NCBI RefSeq assembly: GCF_016907715.1
Contig: NZ_JAFBCM010000001.1
Span: 2,790,001-2,854,000, forward strand
Length of the DNA: 64,000 nucleotides
From: Tenggerimyces flavus
Lineage (GTDB): Bacteria > Actinomycetota > Actinomycetes > Propionibacteriales > Actinopolymorphaceae
Direction of reading: 5' to 3'
Positions 1-8,844 of the stretch are shown here, piece by piece; within the stretch, counting starts at the first letter, position 1, and each line of letters starts with the position of its first letter. The notes under the pieces are model-generated. The model worked only from the letters and a program-made list of their open reading frames with translations, was not told the DNA's origin and did no database searches. The translations under genes and the position numbers were made by a program.

Positions 1-685
1 TGCCGAGGTCGAGCTGATCAGGTCCGACTTCGCTTCGCAGGAGTCGGTGCGTTCACTCGCCGAGCGGGTGCTGTCGACGTACGACCGGCTGGACGTGCTC
101 GTCAACAACGCCGGCACGGTGAACAAGCGGCGCCGGCTGACGGTCGACGGGATCGAGTCGACGTTCGCGGTCAACCACCTCGCGCCGTTCCTGCTCACGA
201 ACCTGCTGCTCGACCGCGTCGTGGCCAGCGCCCCTGCGCGCGTTGTCACGGTGTCGTCGGTGGGACATCTGAACGCGTCACTGGACTTCGACGACCTGGG
301 CTACGAGCGCGGGTACGGGGTGATGAAGGCGTACGCGCGATCGAAGCTGTGCAACGTGCTGTTCTCCTCCGAGCTCGCGCGCCGGCTGCCCGCCGAGGTC
401 ACCTCGAACGCCCTGCACCCGGGCGGAGTGAACACCAACATCTGGTCCGGCGCCCCGACCTGGGCGAAGCCGGTCATCGCGCTGCTCATGCGGCCCTCGT
501 TCATCACCGCCGAGCAGGGCGGCTCGTACCTGGCGGACCTGGTCGCGAACCCGGCGTACGCGGCGCTGACCGGCGCGTACTTCGACCGCGACCGCGCCGT
601 GCCACCGTCGGCGCGGGCGCAGGATCCGGAGCTCGCGCAGCGGCTTTGGGACGTGAGCGCCAAGCTGGTGGGCCTGCCCGCCTGA
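1..685 (+). CDS. SDR-family oxidoreductase, 5' end outside the window
   Basis: The reading frame is open from base 2 and continues a gene that begins upstream. The first GTG at 47 is internal, because residues encoded before it (ending SQESV) fit the SDR fold. Short-chain dehydrogenase/reductases use NAD(P)H to reduce or oxidise small carbonyl substrates in the cytosol. Visible are the NNAG motif (LVNNAG) that follows the nucleotide-binding half, and the catalytic Tyr-x-x-Ser-Lys (YARSK) preceded by a VTVSSVG strand carrying the catalytic serine. The N-terminal TGxxxGIG motif is not in the window. The style (RLTVDGIESTFAVNHL) matches retinol-dehydrogenase-like and WW-oxidoreductase-like bacterial SDRs. 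The substrate cannot be told. The next gene is convergent. Confidence 0.9.
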   Translation, partial: AEVELIRSDFASQESVRSLAERVLSTYDRLDVLVNNAGTVNKRRRLTVDGIESTFAVNHLAPFLLTNLLLDRVVASAPARVVTVSSVGHLNASLDFDDLGYERGYGVMKAYARSKLCNVLFSSELARRLPAEVTSNALHPGGVNTNIWSGAPTWAKPVIALLMRPSFITAEQGGSYLADLVANPAYAALTGAYFDRDRAVPPSARAQDPELAQRLWDVSAKLVGLPA

Positions 686-713
686 GCGGCAGACAGGCCC
701 GACCCGCGGTGAC

Positions 714-1100
714 TCAGTGGCCGTAGTAGAAGAAGTACGTCGGGCAGATCACGCCGGGAGCCGTGCAGCCCGGCGGGCGGTAGGCGATGTCGGACGTCGG
801 CCAGCCGTTGTACCCGTACCGGCCACGGACCTCGTTGCACGCGCCGTAGCTGACGCCGATGCCGCAGTCGTAGCGGTACTTCCACAACTGGGCGGACGCG
901 ACCGCGTCGCCCCGAGCCAGGTCGACCGTCGCGCCGGTGTACGTGGGCGGCAGCTCGACGAACGGGAGCGTCGGGACATCGATCGCGAGAGGCGCAGGCG
1001 CCTCGCGTTGCTCGGCTGCCTGTGCGGGCGCGGCTACCAGGAGGGCGCCGGCGACCAACGCCACTGCGGTCACCAGACGTCGCGCGAGAGAGCTTCGCAC
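714..1100 (-). CDS. small secreted four-cysteine protein (paralogue A)
   Basis: 128 aa from a GTG start preceded by GAAAGGA at a good distance. Residues 1-28 are a Sec signal peptide: a basic RRL start, a hydrophobic stretch, and an APAQA-AE cleavage site. The mature protein is about 100 aa. Its C-terminal half has four cysteines in YDCG, GACNEV, PGCTAPG and ICPTY, so two disulfides are likely. It ends in an aromatic tail, FFYYGH. The neighbouring gene at 1190-1513 is a paralogue with the same cysteine frame. The family is not recognised. The two differ mainly in the linker after the signal peptide, where this copy has about 20 extra residues (LAIDVPTLPFVELPPTYTG region). An extracellular peptide or inhibitor role is possible, but nothing in the sequence proves one. 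Confidence 0.75.
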   Translation of the reverse strand: MRSSLARRLVTAVALVAGALLVAAPAQAAEQREAPAPLAIDVPTLPFVELPPTYTGATVDLARGDAVASAQLWKYRYDCGIGVSYGACNEVRGRYGYNGWPTSDIAYRPPGCTAPGVICPTYFFYYGH

Positions 1101-1189
1101 GGTTTGTCCTTTCTAGGGGGTTTTGGACCCATGCATCCTGCCACTCCCTCGCTGGCGTACCGCTGGCGCCGGGTCTAACTGGGAAGCCC

Positions 1190-1513
1190 TTATGACCGGC
1201 CGTAGTAGAAGTAGTACGTCGGGCAGATGACGCCTGGAGCCGTGCAGCCCGGCGGGCGGTAGTAGATCCTGGAGGTCGCCCAGCCGGCGTAGTTGTACCG
1301 GCCGCGGACCTCGTTGCACGCGCTCCGGCTGACGCCGGTGCCGCAGTCGTACCGGAACCTCCACTTCGCGGCCGCGAAGGTGTCGTAGTTCGAGAAGCCG
1401 CTCGCCGGGGGCGCTTCGCGTGGCTCGGCGGCTTGGGCGGGTGCGGTGAGCAGCAGGGCGCCGGCGATCAGCGCGACGGCGGTCACCAGGAGTCGCACGG
1501 CAGTGCTTCGCAC
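1190..1513 (-). CDS. small secreted four-cysteine protein (paralogue B)
   Basis: 107 aa when started at the GTG at 1513. That start is preceded by AGAAAGGACACCTC, the same leader as paralogue A (AGAAAGGACAAACC), and both proteins begin VRS. An upstream in-frame ATG at 1549 would add 12 residues and spoil the signal peptide. The signal peptide runs to about residue 29 (APAQA-AE). The mature part keeps the four cysteines (YDCG, ACNEV, PGCTAPG, ICPTY) and ends YFYYGRS. Similarity to paralogue A is strongest in the last 50 residues. The copies are tandem on the minus strand, 89 bp apart, with B upstream of A. The conserved ribosome-binding site suggests duplication of a whole expression unit. Function unknown. 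Confidence 0.75.
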   Translation of the reverse strand: MRSTAVRLLVTAVALIAGALLLTAPAQAAEPREAPPASGFSNYDTFAAAKWRFRYDCGTGVSRSACNEVRGRYNYAGWATSRIYYRPPGCTAPGVICPTYYFYYGRS

Positions 1514-1624
1514 GAGGTGTCCTTTCTGCGGGTAGCTGGACGACATCACCGTGCCGATCGCCGCTGGCGCCCTTCTAGCGCGCCGCTAGCGCGGTGGCGC
1601 CGCCGGTCGTTGGGCTGGTCCCGC

Positions 1625-3169
<1,545 letters not shown>

Positions 3170-3176
3170 CGCCAGC

Positions 3177-3182
3177 GACAAT
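3177..3182 (+). promoter_or_regulatory. candidate -10 box for leaderless guaB3 mRNA
   Basis: GACAAT ends 6 nt before the GTG start of guaB3, and no ribosome-binding site is present. This is the spacing expected when transcription begins on the start codon. guaB3 may therefore also be expressed apart from guaB. Confidence 0.4.
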
Positions 3183-3188
3183 GGTGCG

Positions 3189-4295
3189 GTGACCGAGATC
3201 GAGATTGGCCGCGGGAAGCGCGGGCGGCGGGCGTTTTCGTTCGACAGTGTGGCGATCGTGCCGTCGCGGCGGACGCGGGATCCCGAAGAGGTGTCCACGG
3301 CGTGGCAGATCGACGCGTACCGGTTCGAGATGCCTGTGGTCGCGGCGCCGATGGACTCGGTCATGTCGCCCGAGTCGGCCATCGCGCTGGGTAAGCACGG
3401 CGGCCTCGGGGTGCTCAACCTCGAGGGCCTGTGGACCCGGTACGCCGACCCGGAGTCGCTGCTGGAGGAGATCGCCGACCTCGACGAGGCTGGCGCGACT
3501 CGGCGGATGCAGGAGATCTACTCCGCGCCCGTCGATCCCGACCTGATCACGCAGCGGATCGCGCAGATCCGCGAGGCGGGCGTGACGGTCGCGGCGGCGC
3601 TGTCGCCGTCGCGGACCAAGCAGTTCTCCAAGACGGTCGTGGACGCGGGCGTCGACATCTTCGTGATCCGCGGTACGACTGTCTCCGCCGAGCATGTCTC
3701 GCACCAGATCGAGCCGCTCAACCTCAAGCAGTTCATCTACGAGCTCGACGTCCCCGTCATCGTGGGCGGTTGCGCGACGTACCAGGCCGCGCTGCACCTG
3801 ATGCGTACGGGCGCGGCCGGCGTGCTCGTCGGCTTCGGCGGGGGAGCGGCGCACACGACGCACTCGGTGCTCGGCGTCGCCGTACCCATGGCGTCCGCGG
3901 TCGCCGACGTCGCCGCGGCGCGTCGTGACTACCTCGACGAGTCCGGCGGCCGGTACGTGCACGTGATCGCCGACGGCTCGGTCGGCCGCTCCGGCGACAT
4001 CACCAAGGCGATCGCCTGCGGCGCGGACGCGGTCATGCTCGGCTCCCCGCTCGCCCGCGCCGAGGAGGCGCCTGGCCGCGGCTTCCACTGGGGGATGGAG
4101 GCGCACCATGGCGAGCTTCCCCGCGGCGCACGCATCCACCTCGGTACGACCGGGACGCTCGAGGAGATCCTCTTCGGGCCGTCGCACAGCTCCGACGGCA
4201 CCATGAACCTCGTCGGCGCCCTCCGCCGCGCGATGGCGACGACCGGCTACACCGAGCTCAAGGAGTTCCAGCGCATCGAGGTCGTCGTCCACTAG
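3189..4295 (+). CDS. guaB3: GuaB3-family IMPDH-related protein
   Basis: 368 aa, one TIM barrel without the CBS pair. This is the size of the actinobacterial GuaB3 group (M. tuberculosis Rv3410c type). The N terminus (VPSRRTRDPEEVSTAWQID) and the phosphate-binding region (GSVGRSGDITKAIACGADAV) are typical of the group. At the position of the catalytic IMPDH loop it reads GFGGGAAHTTHSVLG, so the nucleophilic cysteine is absent. Family members are known as IMPDH-like or GMP-reductase-like, and their physiological reaction is not settled. The gene follows guaB by 19 bp and probably shares its transcript. Annotation by family and gene order is firm. A catalytic role in guanine metabolism is inferred. 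Confidence 0.92.
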   Translation: MTEIEIGRGKRGRRAFSFDSVAIVPSRRTRDPEEVSTAWQIDAYRFEMPVVAAPMDSVMSPESAIALGKHGGLGVLNLEGLWTRYADPESLLEEIADLDEAGATRRMQEIYSAPVDPDLITQRIAQIREAGVTVAAALSPSRTKQFSKTVVDAGVDIFVIRGTTVSAEHVSHQIEPLNLKQFIYELDVPVIVGGCATYQAALHLMRTGAAGVLVGFGGGAAHTTHSVLGVAVPMASAVADVAAARRDYLDESGGRYVHVIADGSVGRSGDITKAIACGADAVMLGSPLARAEEAPGRGFHWGMEAHHGELPRGARIHLGTTGTLEEILFGPSHSSDGTMNLVGALRRAMATTGYTELKEFQRIEVVVH

Positions 4296-4317
4296 CCCTC
4301 GCCCAGCTCAGCCGGAC

Positions 4318-4370
4318 TGGGTGGGGGGCACCCTGGTCCCATAGGTTCGGACGAGGGTGCCCCCGACCCA
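4318..4370. repeat. AACCTAT-loop hairpin, copy 1
   Basis: Arms of 22 nt with two mismatches (TGGGTGGGGGGCACCCTG... / ...GAGGGTGCCCCCGACCCA) close on a 9-nt loop, CATAGGTTC, which reads GAACCTATG on the other strand. With copy 2 it forms a direct duplication of about 67 bp at a period of about 107 bp, in the convergent gap between guaB3 and the RND gene. It may act as a two-way terminator. Confidence 0.8.
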
Positions 4371-4424
4371 ACTCCACCGACGAGTGGAGCAGCTGATCGC
4401 GGAGGTGGATGGGCTCAGCCGGAC

Positions 4425-4478
4425 TGGGTGGGGGGGCACCCTGGTCCCATAGGTTCGGACGAGGGTGCCCCCGACCCA
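4425..4478. repeat. AACCTAT-loop hairpin, copy 2
   Basis: Nearly identical to copy 1 (one extra G in the left arm, same CATAGGTTC loop). It ends 3 bp before the stop codon end of the minus-strand RND gene, so it is the first structure the RND transcript meets. Confidence 0.8.
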
Positions 4479-4480
4479 AC

Positions 4481-7400
4481 TCAGTCCGACTTGGGCGGCT
4501 CGGGTGGGACGGTGCGGACCAGCACCTCGACCTGCAGTACGCCCACCCGCGTCGCCGTCGTGCCGTCGACCGTCACCTGCACGGGCGTGGGCTGCGGCTG
4601 GGTCTCCGGCTCAGGCTTGGGCTCCGCCGCGTGGGCGGGCTCGGGCGTCGGCGACGGTGCTGGCGTGTTCCCGTTCTCCGCACGTCGGCGCGGAACCGGA
4701 GGCAGGTCGACGAGCGGCGCCGGCTGAACAGCGATCCCCTCCTCCTGCTCCGGAGCAGGAGGAGCCAAGCGGTGCCCGTTCCGCCGCTCGGCCCGACGCT
4801 CCTTCCAACCCTCGATCATCGTGTAGAGCGTCGGCACCAGCACCAACGTCAACAGCGTCGACGAGATCAGCCCGCCGATCACCACGATCGCCAACGGCTG
4901 CGAGATGAACACGCCGCCGCCCGTGAGCCCCAACGACATCGGTAGCAGCGCGAAGATCGTCGCCGTCGCCGTCATCAGGATCGGCCGCAGCCGGCGCCGG
5001 CCGCCCTCGATCACCGCCTCGCGAACGGACATGCCCTGCTCGCGATACTGGTTGATCAGGTCGATCAAAACGATCGCGTTCGTCACCACGATCCCGACCA
5101 GCATCAGCAAGCCGATCAGAGCCGGCACACCCAGAGCGGTGTTCGTCGCCAGCAGCAGGCCGAGCGTTCCGGTCGCCGCGAACGGCACCGACACCAGCAG
5201 GATCAGCGGCTGCACGATGCTGCGGAATGTCGCGACCATCACCAGGAACACGATCGCGATCGCGGCCAGCAACGCCAAGCCCAGTTGGCCAAACGCCTCA
5301 GACTGCTCCGACGAGACGCCGCCGAGCGTGTACGACGCCCCGGACGGCAGCGACAGGTCGTCGAGCTGAGTCTGCAGATCCGCCGACACCTTGCCGACGT
5401 CGGACGCGGTCACCGAAGCCGTCACCGAAGCGCTGCGCTCGCCGTCGATCCGGGTCAGCTGCGCGGGCTGCTCGGACTCCGACACCGTCGCGACCGTCGA
5501 CAGCGCCACCGAGGTGCCGAGCGGCGTACGAATCGCCAAGCTACGCAGGGCTGCCACCGTCGTCGGCTCCGCGCCGCCGCGAACGATCACGTCCCGCTGC
5601 GCCGCGTCGATGAGCACGGTCGTGGACTGCTGACCCTCGAACGCCTGGCGTACGGCCTGCCCGATCTGCGCGTCCGAGAGCCCGACCGCGGCGGCCTTCG
5701 TCCGGTCGACGTCGACCCGGACGCCGGGCTGGTCGGCGGCGAGGTTGTTCGACACGTCCGCCGTACCGTCGACGTCGCGCATCGCGCGCTCGACCTGCGC
5801 GGCGGCGTTCCGCAACACCGTCGCGTCCGGCGCCTGCACGATGACCTCGAGCCCGGACGGCCCGAAGCCGGAAGCGCCCGACTCGACGGCGATCTCGCCC
5901 GCGCCGGTGACCTGGTCCAGCCGGGTCCGCAGCCGGTCCAGGATGTCGGCCTGGTCGGCTTCTTCGTCGGTGGTGATCGAGAACGTCGCCTCGTTCGAGC
6001 CGCCACCGCCGCCGAACCCGCCGAAGCCGCCGCCGGATCCGACCGTGGCCTGGTACGACTCGACGCCGTCGAAGCCGGTCAGCACCGCCTCGACCTTCTT
6101 CGCCGCGGCGTCGGTGCTGCCCAGCGAGGTCGCGACCGGCATCGTCTGGGTGACCGTGAGCGTGTTCTGGCCGCTCTGGTCGAGGAAGTTCGTCTTGAGG
6201 AACGTCGCGCCGCCGATCGTGCCGGCGAAGATCACCAGCGCGACGAAGATCGTGACCAGCCGGTGTTTCGTGACCCAGCGGATCACCGGGACGTACGCGC
6301 GCTGCAGGATGCTGCGTCGTTCGGCCGCCTCCGCCGCCTCGGCGACGGCGGCCTCGTTGCCGGCCGCAGCGGTCTTCGTGCCGAGGAACCAGTACGACAG
6401 CACCGGGATCACCGTCAGCGAGACCAAAAGCGAAGCCAGCAGGGCGATCGTGACCGTCACGGCGAACGGGCGGAACAGCTCGCCGGTCTGGCCTCCGACG
6501 AACGCGATCGGCAGGAACACGCCGACCGTCGTGACCGTCGAGGCGGTCACCGCGCCGGCGACCTCCTTGACCGCGGTGAGGATCGCGGCGCGTTTCTCTT
6601 CGCCATAGGCGATATGTCGCTTGATGTTCTCGAGCACGACGATCGAGTCGTCGACGACGCGTCCGACGGCGACGGTGAGCGCGCCGAGGGTGAGGATGTT
6701 GAGCGAGTAGCCGCCGACGTACAGGCCGATCATCGCGACCAGCAACGAGAACGGGATCGACACCGCGGTCACGAGCGTGGATCGCAACGACAGCAGGAAG
6801 ACGAGGATCACCAGAACGGCGAACAGCAGGCCGATCGCGCCCTCGGTGGTGAGGCCCTCGATCGACTCCTCGATGAACGGAGCCTGGTCGAACACCAGTG
6901 TCAACTTGGCGTTGTCACCGAGCGCGTCCTCGAGGTCGGGGACCTTGTCCTTGACCTCGTTGGCGACCGTGACCGTGTTGCCCTCGGTCTTCTTGGTGAC
7001 GGAGATGCCGAGCGACTCCTTGCCGTCCGTACGCGTGATCGACGTCGACTGCGCCAAGGCGGCCTTGACGGTGGCGACGTCCGACAGCTTGGTGGCCTGC
7101 GGAGCGGCAGGCTCCTGCGGCGCGGGCGCCGGCGGCGCCTGCTCTTCACCCGGGTCCCCGCCCGGCTCGCCGGTCGGCTGCGGGCTCGGCTGCGGTTCCG
7201 GCTGCTGAGCCGGCGGCGCCGAGGTGGGAACGATTGGCACGTTCCGCAGGTCGGCGACCGAGCCGAACGACTTGCCGACCTCGACCGGCAACGTACGGCT
7301 GCCCTGGTCGAGGTTGCCGCCCGGGATGCTGACGCCGTTCGCCTGCAGCGCGGTCGTGACCGCGTCCAGCGTGAGGCCGCGGGCCTCGAGCTTCTTCGCG

Positions 7401-7963
7401 TCGACGGTGACCGTGACCTGCTCGTCGCGGGCGCCGGTGACGGTCGCCTCCTGAACGTCGGCGATGCCCTCGAGCTCGGGGATCACGCGTTCCTTCAGGC
7501 GCTGCGCGAGGACCTTCTCGTCCGCGTCGGACGTCACCGCGAACAGCACCACGGGGAAGTCGTCGGTGCTGCCCGCCTGGACGGTCGGGTCGACGTCCTC
7601 GGGGAGTTGGCCGGAGATCCGGTTGATGTTCTGCTGGACGTCCTGGACCGCGCGGGCGACGTCGGTGCCGTACGTGAACTCGGCCTGGATCATCGAGAAG
7701 CCGTTGCTCGACGTCGAGGTCGTCTTGGACAACCCGTCGACGCCGGTGATGGCGGACTCGATTGGCTCGGTGAGCTCGCGTTCGACGATCTCGGGCGAGG
7801 CGCCGGGGTAGCTGGTCGCGATGAACGCGCCCGGCAGTGTGAGTGACGGGATCAGCTCCTGCTTGAGGGAGACCGTCGAGAGCAGCCCGAAGCCGACGAT
7901 CACAATCGACATCAGCGCGACGAGGCTACGGTTGGCGAGACTGAGTCTGGCCAATCTAGACAT
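4481..7963 (-). CDS. RND-superfamily efflux permease (HAE1/AcrB-like)
   Basis: 1160 aa, slightly above the usual 1020-1080. It is a proton-driven exporter in the cytoplasmic membrane. Its layout is one TM helix (residues 12-30), a large extracytoplasmic loop, TM2-6, TM7 near 565, a second large loop, then TM8-12. The proton-relay motif GRVVDDSIVVLEN lies in TM4 near residue 433. Oddities are a Pro/Gln/Glu-rich insert (about 249-291) in the first loop, a glycine run (about 641-654) in the second, and a long hydrophilic Pro-rich C-terminal tail. No membrane-fusion partner is beside it. GAAGG sits 8 nt before the ATG. It is divergent from a MarR gene that probably controls it. Substrate unknown. 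Confidence 0.93.
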   Translation of the reverse strand: MSRLARLSLANRSLVALMSIVIVGFGLLSTVSLKQELIPSLTLPGAFIATSYPGASPEIVERELTEPIESAITGVDGLSKTTSTSSNGFSMIQAEFTYGTDVARAVQDVQQNINRISGQLPEDVDPTVQAGSTDDFPVVLFAVTSDADEKVLAQRLKERVIPELEGIADVQEATVTGARDEQVTVTVDAKKLEARGLTLDAVTTALQANGVSIPGGNLDQGSRTLPVEVGKSFGSVADLRNVPIVPTSAPPAQQPEPQPSPQPTGEPGGDPGEEQAPPAPAPQEPAAPQATKLSDVATVKAALAQSTSITRTDGKESLGISVTKKTEGNTVTVANEVKDKVPDLEDALGDNAKLTLVFDQAPFIEESIEGLTTEGAIGLLFAVLVILVFLLSLRSTLVTAVSIPFSLLVAMIGLYVGGYSLNILTLGALTVAVGRVVDDSIVVLENIKRHIAYGEEKRAAILTAVKEVAGAVTASTVTTVGVFLPIAFVGGQTGELFRPFAVTVTIALLASLLVSLTVIPVLSYWFLGTKTAAAGNEAAVAEAAEAAERRSILQRAYVPVIRWVTKHRLVTIFVALVIFAGTIGGATFLKTNFLDQSGQNTLTVTQTMPVATSLGSTDAAAKKVEAVLTGFDGVESYQATVGSGGGFGGFGGGGGSNEATFSITTDEEADQADILDRLRTRLDQVTGAGEIAVESGASGFGPSGLEVIVQAPDATVLRNAAAQVERAMRDVDGTADVSNNLAADQPGVRVDVDRTKAAAVGLSDAQIGQAVRQAFEGQQSTTVLIDAAQRDVIVRGGAEPTTVAALRSLAIRTPLGTSVALSTVATVSESEQPAQLTRIDGERSASVTASVTASDVGKVSADLQTQLDDLSLPSGASYTLGGVSSEQSEAFGQLGLALLAAIAIVFLVMVATFRSIVQPLILLVSVPFAATGTLGLLLATNTALGVPALIGLLMLVGIVVTNAIVLIDLINQYREQGMSVREAVIEGGRRRLRPILMTATATIFALLPMSLGLTGGGVFISQPLAIVVIGGLISSTLLTLVLVPTLYTMIEGWKERRAERRNGHRLAPPAPEQEEGIAVQPAPLVDLPPVPRRRAENGNTPAPSPTPEPAHAAEPKPEPETQPQPTPVQVTVDGTTATRVGVLQVEVLVRTVPPEPPKSD

Positions 7964-8012
7964 GACGTGGACCCTTCGGGCGTACTGCGGCTCCGGACGT
8001 GGACGACAATAC

Positions 8013-8027
8013 TTCGTGTAGCACGAA
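8013..8027. promoter_or_regulatory. candidate MarR operator
   Basis: TTCGTG-TAG-CACGAA is a perfect 6-bp inverted repeat between the divergent RND and MarR genes. It is followed by ACTATC, a possible -10 for marR. On the other strand TATTGT could serve the RND gene. Binding here would control both. Confidence 0.5.
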
Positions 8028-8096
8028 CTATCATCGGCAGGCGAAGCGATCTCAGGGTCCTCTCAGGGGGAGGTCCTCCAACGGGAGGAGGTGCGC

Positions 8097-8561
8097 ATGG
8101 CCGAACGGGAGGAGTTGATCGCCCGAATCGACCGTGCCGAACGCGTGATCCATCGGGTAGCGGTGCACAACCGGTCCGGCGGGATCTTCGCGACCGACCT
8201 CACCGTGCAGCAGCTCCGGGTGGTCGTGATCCTGGCGTTGGAGGGGGAGCACTCGTCGGTCCAGCTGGGCGAGATCCTGGGGGTGGGCCTGACCACGCTG
8301 ACCGGGATCGTCGACCGGCTGGAGGCCCGAGCGCTCGTGCGGCGCCAGCCGGACCCGAACGACCGGCGCGTCCGGCGCATCTCGTTGACCGACGAGGGGA
8401 AGAAGCTGGTCGCGGACTTCGCCGAGCTCGGTCGCGAGCACAAGGTCCGCATCCTCCAGCGCCTCGAGCCGCGCATCCTCGCCAACCTCGCCGAGGCGAT
8501 CGAGGCCATCAGCGAGCTCTGCCGCGAGGAGTTCGACGACGACGGCGCCGTCGACCGCTAA
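8097..8561 (+). CDS. MarR-family transcriptional regulator
   Basis: 154 aa. The ATG at 8097 is preferred over the GTG at 8091 because GGAGGAGGT precedes it. The protein is a winged-helix DNA-binding dimer. Helices near VQLGEILGVGLTTLTGIVDRL form the recognition unit, and the wing has DPNDRRVRRISLTDEGKK, close to the MarR signature. Family members repress adjacent transport genes and release DNA on binding small phenolic or lipophilic ligands. It faces the RND gene across 133 bp with an inverted repeat between them, so local control of that exporter is the natural inference. The C terminus is acidic (EEFDDDGAVD). Confidence 0.92.
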   Translation: MAEREELIARIDRAERVIHRVAVHNRSGGIFATDLTVQQLRVVVILALEGEHSSVQLGEILGVGLTTLTGIVDRLEARALVRRQPDPNDRRVRRISLTDEGKKLVADFAELGREHKVRILQRLEPRILANLAEAIEAISELCREEFDDDGAVDR

Positions 8562-8565
8562 TCCT

Positions 8566-8669
8566 GTCCACAGCCGGAACGCACTTCACCCACACCAACG
8601 GGGTTCGCGAGGCAATTGCCACGTTGCAGAACCCCGGTTGGGTGGGTGACGTCGCGGAGATCTGTGGAC
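8566..8669. repeat. long palindromic element, copy A1
   Basis: Nested arms are GTCCACAG/CTGTGGAC (outer), ACTTCACCCAC/GTGGGTGACGT (one mismatch) and GGGGTTC/GAACCCC. The central loop contains GGCAATTGCC. The element lies between marR and gabD2. Its relatives are at 20105, 62362 and 62632. Confidence 0.8.
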
Positions 8670-8832
8670 GGTGGGGGCGGGGGAGAGATCTACGGTGTCG
8701 TCCAGCTCCGCCTTGACGTCGGCGAGCAGCGGCGACCGTCTGGACCTTGACCGCCGTGCCGGGGGCGAGGTTCGCGATCTCCTCGCGGAGGCGACACCTA
8801 ACTCGTGGGTAACGTCCGCGGCGATCTCGGCC

Positions 8833-8838
8833 TAAGCT
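8833..8838 (+). promoter_or_regulatory. candidate -10 box for leaderless gabD2 mRNA
   Basis: TAAGCT ends 6 nt before the ATG of gabD2, with no ribosome-binding site between. From the end of repeat A1 to this box (8670-8832) nothing else was recognised. Confidence 0.45.
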
Positions 8839-8844
8839 GACGCC

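Noticed and set aside
5285-7846. 853-codon plus-strand frame opposite the RND gene
   Set aside because: Shadow frame. The RND motifs and membrane topology on the minus strand are unambiguous.
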